A DNA stretch of 53,185 nt from an uncultured Planctomycetia bacterium (GTDB lineage Bacteria > Planctomycetota > UBA1135 > GCA-002686595), in NCBI GenBank assembly GCA_938003765.1, contig CALKYE010000196.1, positions 1 to 53,185 of the forward strand. Reading direction: 5' to 3'. Positions 1 through 8,290 of this stretch are shown here, one piece after another (positions within the stretch are counted from its first letter, which is position 1; every line of letters begins with the position of its first letter). Under the pieces are notes generated by a model that worked only from the letters and a program-made list of their open reading frames with translations, did not search any database and had not been told where the DNA came from. Both the position numbers and the translations under genes were made by a program.

Positions 1-2
1 GC

Positions 3-1454
3 CAGTTGTGGTGGGGGCACCGCATCCCGGTCTGGTACGACGAGGACGGCGTCGGGATCGCATCGCGAACCGATCTCGCCATCGGCTCGAAGCACCCCGC
101 GACCGGCAAGCCGATCGTGCGCCAGGACGAGGACGTGCTGGACACCTGGGCGAGTTCGTGGCTGTGGCCGTTCGCCACGCTCGGCTGGCCCAAGCAGACG
201 GCCGACCTCGAGCGCTACTACCCGACGCAGTTCCTCTCCACCGCGCGCGACATCATCTACCTGTGGGTCGCGCGCATGGTGATGGCGGGCTACGAGTTCT
301 GCGACCATCTGCCCGCGGAGAAGCGCTGTCCGTTCGGCGTCGTCAACGTGCACGCCACCGTGCTCGACGCGCAGGGGCGGCGCATGTCGAAGTCGCTCGG
401 CAACGGGATCGATCCGCTCGAGATGATCGACAAGTACGGCGCGGACGCCGTGCGCTACTCGCTGATCCTGCTCACGCGCGAGGGCCAGGACACCAAGCTC
501 GCGCCCGATCGCTTCGAACAGGGCTTCCGCTTCGGCAACAAGGTCTGGAACGCGGCGCGCTTCGTGCTCTCGAACCTCGCGGGCGAGCGCACCGACGGGA
601 CGCTGGCGAGCGCGGAACGCCTCGAGGACCGCTGGATCCTCTCGCGCCTGGAGCGCACGCGGCGCAGCGTCAGCCAGGCTCTCGAGGAGTACCGCTTCAA
701 CGACGCGGCCAGCGAGCTGTACCGCTTCGTGTGGAACGACTTCTGTGACTGGTACCTCGAGCTGGCCAAGCCGCGCCTTCAGAGCGGCGACTCGAGCGGA
801 GCCGCGGCCCGCGGCGTGCTCGCGCGCGTGCTCGGCGATGCGCTGGCGATGCTGCACCCGTTCACGCCCTACATCACCGAAGTGCTGTGGCGAGCGCTGC
901 GCGAAACGCTCGGCGACGCGAAGCCCTCGATGCTGATCGTGACGCCGTGGCCGGAAGGCGCGGGGCTCGACATCGACGCCGCCGCGGAGCAGCAGTTCGA
1001 GCTGATCCAGGGCGTGGTCGGCGCGGTGCGTTCGGTGCGCGCGCTCACGATGGTGGGCGAGCGCAAGCCGCTGCGCGCGCTGATCTGCGCTCCGCGGGAG
1101 AACGAGCGCGCCGTTCTGGCTGAGCACGGCGCCTCGGCCAAGGCGTTGGCGTTCCTCGAGAACTTCGACCTGCGTCCCAGCGCCGAACGTCCGCCGTCGA
1201 GCGCCTGCGCGCTGCACGGCGGGGTGGAGGTGTTCGTCGAGCTGGGCGCGGACGTCGACCTCGAGAAGCTGCGCGGCGTGCTCGCCGGCCGGCGCGACAA
1301 GCTCGAGAAGTCGATCCAGCAGCTCGAGGGCAAGCTCTCGAACGCCAGCTTCGTCGAACGCGCCGATCCCGACGTGGTCGCGGCCGAGCGCGCGCGTCGC
1401 GACGAGATGGCGCTCGAGCGCGAGTTGCTCGCGCGCAACCTCGCGGGGCTGTGA
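3..1454 (+). CDS. valS: Valyl-tRNA synthetase, C-terminal part (5' end outside window)
   Basis: Charges tRNA-Val with valine in the cytoplasm. The frame is open from the window edge and enters at the class Ia segment QLWWGHRIPVWY, so the HIGH motif and most of the editing domain lie upstream of the window. The KMSKS signature is intact (RMSKS, nt 381-395, followed by LGNGIDP). The helical anticodon-binding domain follows, including the stretch around NKVWNAARFVLSN. The last ~65 residues are the charged ValRS C-terminal coiled-coil arm that grips the tRNA (VDLEKLRGVLAGRRDKLEK onward, ending RELLARNLAGL). The coiled-coil arm separates ValRS from IleRS and LeuRS. The stop is TGA at 1452-1454. 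The next gene is convergent. Confidence 0.96.
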   Translation, partial: QLWWGHRIPVWYDEDGVGIASRTDLAIGSKHPATGKPIVRQDEDVLDTWASSWLWPFATLGWPKQTADLERYYPTQFLSTARDIIYLWVARMVMAGYEFCDHLPAEKRCPFGVVNVHATVLDAQGRRMSKSLGNGIDPLEMIDKYGADAVRYSLILLTREGQDTKLAPDRFEQGFRFGNKVWNAARFVLSNLAGERTDGTLASAERLEDRWILSRLERTRRSVSQALEEYRFNDAASELYRFVWNDFCDWYLELAKPRLQSGDSSGAAARGVLARVLGDALAMLHPFTPYITEVLWRALRETLGDAKPSMLIVTPWPEGAGLDIDAAAEQQFELIQGVVGAVRSVRALTMVGERKPLRALICAPRENERAVLAEHGASAKALAFLENFDLRPSAERPPSSACALHGGVEVFVELGADVDLEKLRGVLAGRRDKLEKSIQQLEGKLSNASFVERADPDVVAAERARRDEMALERELLARNLAGL

Positions 1455-1560
1455 GTTCGGCGCGCCGCGCGCGGCGAGGGCTGCGCGCGGCGAGCGACGA
1501 GGATTGCGCGCGGAGCGCGATGACTATTGCGCGCGAAGCGCGACGGCGCGGAGGCTCGCC

Positions 1561-2904
1561 TCAGCTCACCTGCGCGTCCGGGATGCTGATCCCGTACTTG
1601 CGCATGCGCCGCCACAGCGTCGTGCGGCTCACGCCCAGCTCTCGCGCCGCCTGATCGAGGCGGCCGGGGTTGCGCTGCACCGCGTGTAGAACGAGCTGGT
1701 GCTCGCGGTCGCCGAGCTGATCGGCGATGCGCTGCGTGCTGGCGATGTCGCTCTGTCGCAGGCTGCGTTCGACGTGCTCGGGCGAGAGCGACCCGTCGAG
1801 GGACAGCTTCGCGGCGTTCGCCAGGACGGCGAAGAGTTGACGCACGTTGCCGGGGAAGGACTGCGCGGCGATGCGGTCGAGCACGCGCGGCGCGAGCTTC
1901 AGCGCGCGTCCGTGCTCCACGGCGTAGTCCTCGAGGAACTTCGCCACGAGCCCCGGCAGGTCGTCGATCCGCTGGCGGAGCGGAGGAACGCGGATGTTGA
2001 CCAGCGAGCGCAGCACCGCGAGGCCTGGCGACAGCCGGCCAGCGGCGAGCGCGTCCGCGGGAGGCTCGTCGAGCGAGATCACGATGCGGCCGTTGATTGC
2101 TACGGGCTCGTTTGCGCCGGGCGGAACGTACTCGCGCGACTCGATCGCGCGTCCCAGGCGCTCCTGCTCCTGCGTGTCGAGCGACGCCAAGCCGGTGATG
2201 TGCAGCGTGCCCTGCTCGACGCGTTCGAACCAACCGCGCCGCCAGCGGCCGGCCGGCGTGCGCGCGCCCCACAGGGCCTGGGTGAACTCGTGGGAACCGG
2301 TGGCGCGGGCGTCGACGAGCTGGAACGGCTCCGAGCGGCGCGCGCCCGAGTGGTGCAGCGCGCGGGCGATGAAGCGTCGCCCCGAGCCATCCTCGCCGTG
2401 CAGGACGAGCGGGTCGAAGTTGTCGCGCACGCGGTGCAGCGCCGTGACCACGGCCGCCATGCGCGGCGACTGCGCGACGATGTTGTGCATCTCGTGGCGC
2501 GAGCGCAGTTCGCCTTGGAGGGAGTGCAGCTCACTCTCCAACTTGCGCCGCTGGAGAATCGAGCGCACGCGCGCGACGACTTCCTTCGGGCGCAGCGGCT
2601 TGAGCAGGTAGTCCGACGCGCCCGCGCTCATCGCTTCGATGGCGCCGTCGACGCTGCCGAAGCCCGTCATCAGCACCACGTCGGCGCCGGGATGGAGTCG
2701 GCGGATCTCGTGCAGCAACTCCATGCCGTCCATGTCCGGCATGCGAATGTCGCTGAGGACGATGGCGAAGGGCTCAGTGGCCATCGCGGCCAGCGCGCTG
2801 CGCGCGTCGCTCGCTTGTCCAACACCGAACCCTTCGGCTTGGAGCACATCGACGAGCGTGTCGAGCACGATGCGTTCGTCGTCGACAATCAAGATGCGTT
2901 CCAC
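1561..2904 (-). CDS. NtrC-type response regulator with degenerate AAA+ domain
   Basis: 447 residues from a GTG start at 2904, chosen because the receiver domain begins directly with ERILIVDDE. The receiver domain (about 1-118) is complete: acidic pair D8/D9, phospho-acceptor D52 (LSDIRMPD), T80 and K102 (LLKPL). A central AAA+ domain (about 140-370) resembles NtrC enhancer-binding proteins, but key motifs are changed. The P-loop reads GEDGSGRR with no lysine. The GAFTGA sigma-54 contact loop is absent (ALWGARTPAGRWRRGWFE in that place). The Walker B acidic residues are missing (GTLHITG). The tail is a Fis-type helix-turn-helix (LDQAARELGVSRTTLWRRM). Inference: a phosphorylation-responsive DNA-binding regulator that probably does not activate sigma-54 polymerase. 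No partner histidine kinase is in the window. Confidence 0.88.
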   Translation of the reverse strand: MERILIVDDERIVLDTLVDVLQAEGFGVGQASDARSALAAMATEPFAIVLSDIRMPDMDGMELLHEIRRLHPGADVVLMTGFGSVDGAIEAMSAGASDYLLKPLRPKEVVARVRSILQRRKLESELHSLQGELRSRHEMHNIVAQSPRMAAVVTALHRVRDNFDPLVLHGEDGSGRRFIARALHHSGARRSEPFQLVDARATGSHEFTQALWGARTPAGRWRRGWFERVEQGTLHITGLASLDTQEQERLGRAIESREYVPPGANEPVAINGRIVISLDEPPADALAAGRLSPGLAVLRSLVNIRVPPLRQRIDDLPGLVAKFLEDYAVEHGRALKLAPRVLDRIAAQSFPGNVRQLFAVLANAAKLSLDGSLSPEHVERSLRQSDIASTQRIADQLGDREHQLVLHAVQRNPGRLDQAARELGVSRTTLWRRMRKYGISIPDAQVS

Positions 2905-3311
2905 AGGTGTGCTGCTCTCGCCGGCGCGCGGGCTGCTCGGCAGTTCCGAACGTGGGGGATTCGCTGCGTAGCGTGGGGGGGCGCAACGCGGGCGAATGCG
3001 CAACAGCCGAGGGAGCGAAAGTGCGAGCACTCCGTGCAGCCGGTGCGGCCTCGTCGAAGACGCGCCGACACCATTCCGGGAATGTCCCGGAGCGGGGAAG
3101 ACACGTTTCGACCGACGGTTGTAGAGAACCGTCCATGCGCTGTAAAGCGGCCGACCCAGGAGTGGGAAAGTTCGCAGTGTGGACGGACTCCGTGTGAGTT
3201 GACGTCGGGACTCCGGCGGCGACCCGCCGGCCGGACGGCGCTCGGCCCACGTTCACGTCACTTCGGCGCGGCCCTGCGTCGGCCCCGATCCGCCCAGGCT
3301 GCGGCCGGCGT
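2905..3311. other. Intergenic region with overlapping palindromes
   Basis: 407 bases between two minus-strand genes. No reading frame here shows convincing protein features. The region should hold the promoter of the response regulator; I could not pick a clear -35/-10 pair. The only strong signal is the pair of overlapping palindromes at 3072-3090, listed separately. Confidence 0.5.
3072..3090. promoter_or_regulatory. Two overlapping perfect palindromes, possible operator
   Basis: CATTCC-G-GGAATG (3072-3084) overlaps CCGGGA-ATG-TCCCGG (3076-3090). Both have perfect arms. They lie 168-186 bases upstream of the response-regulator start, in its own leader region. This fits a dimer-binding site, possibly for autoregulation, but that is inference. 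Chance palindromes are more frequent in GC-rich DNA. Confidence 0.3.
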
Positions 3312-3857
3312 TCAGTGGCCCAACGCGCGGCGCCAGCGCTCGAGCGCGATCGCCGACTTGCCGTCGCTCGCCAGTTCCGCTTGCGCGCGCGGCCACTCCA
3401 GCCACAGGGCGCTGATCTCTTCGTCTTCGTCCATCGGCCGTCGCGCGGCGCCGCTCGGAGACAGGTCGCGAGCCCAGAAGATCTCGATCTCTTCCGAGCA
3501 GAACCCTGGCGCCGGGAAGAAGCACCCCAGGCTCTCCCAGCGTGCGGCTCGCAGCCCCGCCTCCTCGTCGAGTTCGCGCTGCGCCGCGACGAGTCGGTCC
3601 TCGCCGCGCTCCAACCGGCCGGCCGGCAACTCGGTCAGCCAGCGACCCAGCGGGTGACGGTACTGGCGCACCGCGGCCACTCGGCCGTGCTCGTCCTCGG
3701 CCAGCACGACGACCGCGCCGGGGTGGTCGATCAGCACCAGGTCCTGGCGCAGTCCGCTCGGCAACTCGATGCGCTCGCGCAAGACCTCGAACACGCGCGC
3801 TTGGACGAGCGGGATCGACTCGAGCACGGTGATCTCGGGCGCGCGGGGGAGAGCCAT
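3312..3857 (-). CDS. Nudix hydrolase, ADP-ribose pyrophosphatase-like
   Basis: 181 residues with an ATG start at 3857. The Nudix box G-x5-E-x7-R-E-L-x-E-E-x-G-L is complete (the glycine of PAGRLERGE, then QRELDEEAGL), about residues 79-101. The preceding strand VAAVRQYRHPLGRWLTELPAG matches ADP-ribose and nucleoside-diphosphate-sugar pyrophosphatases of the NudF type (RQYR..., ELPAG), as does the length. Predicted to hydrolyse ADP-ribose or a related NDP-sugar to AMP or NMP plus sugar phosphate, with Mg2+ bound by the glutamates. The exact substrate cannot be read from the sequence. Lies 55 bases downstream of the small coiled-coil gene on the same strand, so possibly co-transcribed. Confidence 0.88.
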   Translation of the reverse strand: MALPRAPEITVLESIPLVQARVFEVLRERIELPSGLRQDLVLIDHPGAVVVLAEDEHGRVAAVRQYRHPLGRWLTELPAGRLERGEDRLVAAQRELDEEAGLRAARWESLGCFFPAPGFCSEEIEIFWARDLSPSGAARRPMDEDEEISALWLEWPRAQAELASDGKSAIALERWRRALGH

Positions 3858-3912
3858 GGCGTGGACCGCTGGTCGGAGTGGCGCCGCCGTTGGCGCGGCG
3901 GCGCGGAGAAAA

Positions 3913-4206
3913 TCAGATGGACTCGTCGCGCCGACCGCGACGGCGCGGCTCGGGTGCGTTCTGGAGCATGCGATCGAGTCCGGCCATGAAGGCCAGGGTC
4001 GAGTTCGCCGCGTCCTCGCGGCCGTGCTTCTGCGCCAGCGCCGCGAAGTCGCGCAGTCGCTTGGCCAGCTTCTGCGCCTCGCGCAGAACCGGAGTGTCGA
4101 CTCGCGCTTGTTCGACCAGCTTGCGCTGGAGATCGGCGATCTTGGATTCGAGGTCGGCGATGCGCTCTTCGTCGCTGCGCCGCACCAGGGTTCGCTTGGG
4201 AGACAT
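3913..4206 (-). CDS. Small coiled-coil protein, unknown function
   Basis: 97 residues with an ATG start at 4206. Residues about 12-62 are highly charged and heptad-like (ERIADLESKIADLQRKLVEQ, then AQKLAKRLRDFAALAQKHG), which predicts a coiled coil. The C-terminus is basic (PEPRRRGRRDESI). No signal peptide or membrane segment. I do not recognise a named family. Codon use is strongly GC3-biased like its neighbours, which supports a real gene. It precedes the Nudix gene on the same strand. Confidence 0.6.
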   Translation of the reverse strand: MSPKRTLVRRSDEERIADLESKIADLQRKLVEQARVDTPVLREAQKLAKRLRDFAALAQKHGREDAANSTLAFMAGLDRMLQNAPEPRRRGRRDESI

Positions 4207-4836
4207 TTTCGTTCGGTCGATTCGCGCGAGCGAATTGGAGTTGACGCCGCGCGCGGAAAGGACGTGGCGCGCGCCAGACTGCGTTCGGGCGCAGTGGCGC
4301 GTTCGGGCCTCGACCGCGCGACGGGGGGACTCGCGCAGCCTGCGCGCAGAGAACGAGTGCGCGCTCGGCCCTAGTAGCCTGTCGAAAACAACACTCGTCC
4401 GTTTCCGCGCTCGAGCGCGTCGCGGCGGCGGCGGGGCGCTCGCGGCGAATCCAGTTGGATTCGCGCCAGGATTCCCAGCTCACTGCGACACGCCCGGTCG
4501 GACTCCGGCTTTGAAGCGCTGCTTCAACGGGCGGCTAGCGACGTTCGCGCGGTCAGATCGCGGCTTGGCGAGCGCCTCCCGCGCCTGGCGGCGTGGGCGA
4601 CGTCCAGCGCGCCTGGGCGCGAACGAAGCGCGAAGACACTAGCGCGCACGGTCGCTTCCAACAATCGCGGGCGCCCGAGCGCATTTGCCGAGCGGGGCGC
4701 GTCCGAGTAACTTCTTCGCCCCTGTTGCGGGCCGCGCAGCCCCCCGCACCCCCGCGGTGAGCGCGCCCCCAGCGCGTGCGCCGACGGCCCGCGCGCGCCC
4801 GATTGGCTTGAAGAGTTCTCCCCTGGGCCCTGCGCC
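4207..4836. other. Long intergenic region, no gene recognised
   Basis: 630 bases between divergent genes (small coiled-coil protein to the left, hpt to the right). Open frames exist on both strands, but they are Arg/Ala-rich translations without domain features and look like GC-driven shadows. A small inverted repeat, ATTCGC-gcga-GCGAAT, lies at 4220-4235 just upstream of the minus-strand gene and could be regulatory. No RNA gene is evident. Confidence 0.5.
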
Positions 4837-5394
4837 GTGCACGAAGACGTCGAACGCATCCTGTTGACCGAGGCGCAGATCCAGGCCGGAATCGACCGGG
4901 TGGCGCGCGAGGTGACGGAGGTCTACCGCGGCCAGGCGTTCACCGTCGTGTCGGTGCTCAAGGGCAGCTGCGTGTTCGCCTCGGACCTCATCCGGCGGAT
5001 CCCGATCCCCCTCGAGCTGGCCTTCGTGAGCGCCTCGAGCTACGGCGAGGGCGTCGAGTCCGGCCGCCTCGAGGTGAACTTCTTCCCCGCCGAGAGCGAG
5101 ATCCAGGGCCGCGACCTGCTGCTGGTCGACGACATCCTCGACACGGGTCGCACGCTCTCGCGGCTCGTCGAGGAAATGCGCCTGCGCGGCGCGCGCTCGG
5201 TGCGCACCTGCGTGTTCCTCGACAAGCCGGCGCGACGCGCGACGCCGCTCTCGGCCGACTTCCGCGCCTTCGAAGTCGACAACCTGTTCGTGGTCGGCTA
5301 CGGCCTCGACTTCGCCGGTCACTACCGCAATCTGCCCTACGTCGGCGCGCTCAAGCGCGAGTGCTACGAGCGCCCGCGAACCGGCGCGCACTGA
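4837..5394 (+). CDS. hpt: Hypoxanthine(-guanine) phosphoribosyltransferase
   Basis: 185 residues with a GTG start at 4837. Purine salvage: converts hypoxanthine or guanine plus PRPP into IMP or GMP in the cytoplasm. The PRPP-binding loop LLVDDILDTGRTL (acidic pair D98/D99) is perfect. The N-terminal region has VLKGSCVFASDL, the LKG phosphate loop typical of HPRTs. FVVGYGLDFAGHYRNLPYVG near the C-terminus matches the family's purine/Mg-binding segment. Length is typical. An RluA-type gene starts ~50 bases downstream on the same strand. Confidence 0.95.
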   Translation: MHEDVERILLTEAQIQAGIDRVAREVTEVYRGQAFTVVSVLKGSCVFASDLIRRIPIPLELAFVSASSYGEGVESGRLEVNFFPAESEIQGRDLLLVDDILDTGRTLSRLVEEMRLRGARSVRTCVFLDKPARRATPLSADFRAFEVDNLFVVGYGLDFAGHYRNLPYVGALKRECYERPRTGAH

Positions 5395-5447
5395 CCGGCG
5401 CGCGTGCGGCCCGCAGGGCGCCACGCGATCAGCAGGCGATCGATCCC

Positions 5448-6470
5448 TTGACTCAGCACTTCACCGTTCCCGAGGACGACCTCGGCGTCGAGCTCGACGA
5501 GTTCCTCTGTCGGCTCTTCCCGCTGGCGCGCAAGCGCGATCTGCGCCGGCTCGTGCGCGAGGGCGCCGTCACGCTCAACGGCGCGAACGCTTCGCCTTCG
5601 GCCCGCCTGCGCGCGGACGACGTGATCTCGTGCGACTTCGACGAGGAGGAACTCGAGCAGTCCGAGCCGCCCGCAACGCCGCAGGAGCCGCCGGTGCTGC
5701 TGTTCGAGGACGAGCACGTCCTGGTGCTCGACAAGCCCGCCGACCTGCTGGTCGAGCCCGATCGCTGGGACGAGGGGCGCCCCAACCTGATCGGAGCGCT
5801 GCACGAGTTCGCGCGCGCGCGTGAGTCGCGCGGCGAGGGCTCGTTCCGCCCGCGCCTCGTGCACCGCCTCGACAAGGACACCAGCGGCGTGCTCGCGGTG
5901 GCGAAGACCGTCGACGCCGAGCGCGTGCTGGGCGCAGCCTTCGAGCAGGGCGTGGCGCGCAAGCAGTACCTCGCGCTGGTCGAGGGCGAGCACCCGCTCG
6001 CCGACGGCGAGGAAGAGCTGATCGATCTGCCGCTCGGCCCCGACAGCCGCCGCAGCGGGCACATGTGCGTGCGCCGCGACGGCAAGGCCGCGCAGACGCG
6101 CATCCGGGTCGCCGAGCGCTTCCGCGGCTTCACGCTGCTCGAGTGCGAGCTCCTGACCGGTCGCACGCATCAGATCCGCGTTCACCTGGCGGCGCAGGGC
6201 TTTCCGCTGCTGGTCGACCCGCTCTACGGGCGCCGCAAGGCGCTGCTGCTCTCGGAGATCAAGTCCGGCTACCGGCGCAAGCCCGGCCAGGCGGAGACTC
6301 CGTTGATTGCACGGCTCACGCTCCACGCGCGCGTGTTGGAGCTCCCCTCGGTGCCCGGAACGCTCTCCGGCGCCGCCGCGCCTCCGATGGTGCGTGTCGA
6401 GGCGGCCCTGCCGGCGGATTTCGAACGCGCACGCAAGCAACTGGCGAAGTGGAGGCCGGCACGGCGATGA
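5448..6470 (+). CDS. RluA-family 23S rRNA/tRNA pseudouridine synthase
   Basis: Isomerises uridine to pseudouridine in structured RNA. The N-terminus (about 5-60) has an S4-like RNA-binding domain (FPLARKRDLRRLVREGAVTLNG). The catalytic domain follows, with HRLDKDTSG (catalytic D142), VARKQYLALVEG and LLTGRTHQIRVHLA, all hallmarks of RluA/C/D enzymes. The start is uncertain. I use TTG at 5448 (LTQHFTVPEDD), since the upstream in-frame extension overlaps hpt and is Arg/Ala-rich. The stop TGA overlaps the ATG of truD (ATGA, 6467-6470), indicating translational coupling. The target position in RNA cannot be assigned from sequence alone. Confidence 0.9.
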   Translation: MTQHFTVPEDDLGVELDEFLCRLFPLARKRDLRRLVREGAVTLNGANASPSARLRADDVISCDFDEEELEQSEPPATPQEPPVLLFEDEHVLVLDKPADLLVEPDRWDEGRPNLIGALHEFARARESRGEGSFRPRLVHRLDKDTSGVLAVAKTVDAERVLGAAFEQGVARKQYLALVEGEHPLADGEEELIDLPLGPDSRRSGHMCVRRDGKAAQTRIRVAERFRGFTLLECELLTGRTHQIRVHLAAQGFPLLVDPLYGRRKALLLSEIKSGYRRKPGQAETPLIARLTLHARVLELPSVPGTLSGAAAPPMVRVEAALPADFERARKQLAKWRPARR

Positions 6471-8284
6471 AGGTCAAGCAACGATCCGACGACTTCCGCG
6501 TGCGTGAACTCCTGGCGGACGACGTGCTCGCTCCGCGCGGCGAGTTCCGCGTCTACCGCGTCATCAAGAGCAAGCTGACCTCGTTCGAGGCGGCGCGCGC
6601 GCTCGCGTACGAGGCCGGCGCCAACGCCGGCGACGTGTCGATGTGCGGCCTCAAGGACCGGCAGGGCGTGACGCTGCAGCACATGGCGCTGCGCCACGGC
6701 CCGGCGGTGAGCGTGCGCTCGCCCGAGCTGCGCATCGAGACCGCCGGCTTCACGAGCGAAGCGCTCGACTCGAAGGCGAGCGAAGGCAACGCGTTCGAGA
6801 TCGTGCTGCGCGGCCTCACTCAAGAGGACATCGACACGCTGCGCGTGAACGCGCACGCGCTGCGCCAGCGCGGCGGCCTGATCAACTACTTCGACGATCA
6901 GCGCTTCGGCAACCTGCGCCACGGCCAGGGCTGGATCGCGCTCGCGCTGATGCGCGGCGAGCACGAGGAAGCGCTGCGGGCGCTGCTCACGGCGCGTTCG
7001 CCCCACGACGACACCAAGTCGCGGGCGTTCAAGCGCGCGCTCAGCTCGTACTGGGGCGACTGGACTTCGTGCCGCGACATCGCGGGCAAGTTCGGCGAGC
7101 ACCACTCGCTGTTCGAGCACCTCAAGCACTCGCCGCAGGATTTCGCCGGCGCCTTCTATCACCTCGCGTCGCGCCTGCGCCTGATCCACCTCTACGCGTA
7201 CCAGTCGCACCTGTGGAACCGCGCCGTGGCCGACTGGGTGCGCGCGCGCGTCGAACCGGCGCAGCGCGTCGTGCTCGAGTGCGCCGAGGGGCCGCTCGTG
7301 TATCCCGAGACGGACGTCGAGCTCGCCGTCGACGCGGACGCCGCGTTCCGCCTGCCGGGCCCGCGTCTGGCGGACGTCACCGACCGCGAGCACTTCGAAC
7401 TGTTCGCCGACGTGCTCGCGCACGACCAGCTCGTTCCGGCGCAGTTCGTGATCGAGGGCGTCAGCGGGTTCCAGCTCAAGGGGGAGGATCGCGCGCTGTT
7501 CGTGACTCCGCGACACCTGCGGCTGCGCCCGGTTCGCCCCGACGCGCTGAACCCCGGCGCGCTGTCGATCGAGGTGCGCTTCGAGTTGCCGCGCGGCGCC
7601 TACGCGACGCTCGTCGTCCGACGCCTGCTGCAGACCAGCGCCAAGCGCTCCAAGGCCGTGCCGCCGCGCGCGCTCTCGCCCGAGAGCCCCGCCGAACGGC
7701 GCGGCCCCGCGCGCGACGGCGACGAGCCCCGCGTGCGCAAGCCGCGCGTCGGAGCTCGCCCGGGCGGGTCCGACAAGTTCCCGCGGCCGAACTACGGACC
7801 GCCCAAGCGCGTGCGCTTGCCCGACCGCGAGGGCGAGGGGCCTCCGGGCAAGCGCGAGCGTCCCGCCGGGGCGGGTCCGCGAGGCGCCGGCCGAGCGCCG
7901 CGCCGCGAGTTCGACGGTCCGCCGCGCGGTCCGCGCCCGACCGACCGTCGTGGGCCGGGAGCGCGCGACGAGCGCCGCTTCGACGACCGTCCGCCGCGCA
8001 CCCGCGATTCGCGCGGACCGCGCCGCGATGGTCCTCGTCCGCCGGACAGAGCTCCGCGCGACGATCGGCCCCGCGCACCGCGCGACGATCGACCGCGCGC
8101 TCCGCGCGACGATCGCGCACGAGCACCGCGCGACGATCGGCCGCGCGCGCCGAGGGACAATCGCGAACGCGCACCGCGCGCGCCGCGCGAACCCATGTCC
8201 GGTCCGCCGCGCGACGAGCCGAACCGCAAGTTGCCGCTCGCGGACTGGAAGCCCAAGCGACGCACGCGACCTGACGGAGACTAG
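6467..8284 (+). CDS. truD: TruD-family tRNA pseudouridine synthase with long disordered tail
   Basis: 605 residues, ATG at 6467 overlapping the upstream stop. The first ~390 residues are a TruD-type enzyme (tRNA U13 pseudouridine synthase in E. coli). The catalytic aspartate is D64 in the motif CGLKDRQG. NYFDDQRFGNLRHGQGWIA and YAYQSHLWNRAV are further TruD signatures, and FQLKGEDRALFV closes the fold. From about residue 390 to 605 the sequence becomes a low-complexity Arg/Asp/Pro/Gly-rich tail with five copies of an octapeptide like APRDDRPR. It ends with a short conserved-looking LPLADWKPKRR. Ordinary TruD proteins are about 350 residues, so the tail is an addition. I infer an RNA-binding or condensate-type disordered extension. 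Confidence 0.93.
   Translation: MKVKQRSDDFRVRELLADDVLAPRGEFRVYRVIKSKLTSFEAARALAYEAGANAGDVSMCGLKDRQGVTLQHMALRHGPAVSVRSPELRIETAGFTSEALDSKASEGNAFEIVLRGLTQEDIDTLRVNAHALRQRGGLINYFDDQRFGNLRHGQGWIALALMRGEHEEALRALLTARSPHDDTKSRAFKRALSSYWGDWTSCRDIAGKFGEHHSLFEHLKHSPQDFAGAFYHLASRLRLIHLYAYQSHLWNRAVADWVRARVEPAQRVVLECAEGPLVYPETDVELAVDADAAFRLPGPRLADVTDREHFELFADVLAHDQLVPAQFVIEGVSGFQLKGEDRALFVTPRHLRLRPVRPDALNPGALSIEVRFELPRGAYATLVVRRLLQTSAKRSKAVPPRALSPESPAERRGPARDGDEPRVRKPRVGARPGGSDKFPRPNYGPPKRVRLPDREGEGPPGKRERPAGAGPRGAGRAPRREFDGPPRGPRPTDRRGPGARDERRFDDRPPRTRDSRGPRRDGPRPPDRAPRDDRPRAPRDDRPRAPRDDRARAPRDDRPRAPRDNRERAPRAPREPMSGPPRDEPNRKLPLADWKPKRRTRPDGD
8051..8170 (+). repeat. Five tandem 24-bp repeats inside the truD tail
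   Basis: Units begin at 8051, 8075, 8099, 8123 and 8147. Each contains GCRCCGCGCGACGATCG or a close variant and encodes an APRDDRPR-like octapeptide. Copies differ mainly at synonymous or single positions; the last unit is the most diverged. In-frame repeat length (8 codons) means that copy-number change would keep the frame. Confidence 0.9.
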
Positions 8285-8290
8285 GCATCG

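Noticed and set aside
4685..4836. Upstream in-frame extension of hpt-region open frames
   Set aside because: No HPRT homology upstream of the GTG at 4837; the normal family length is reached from that start.
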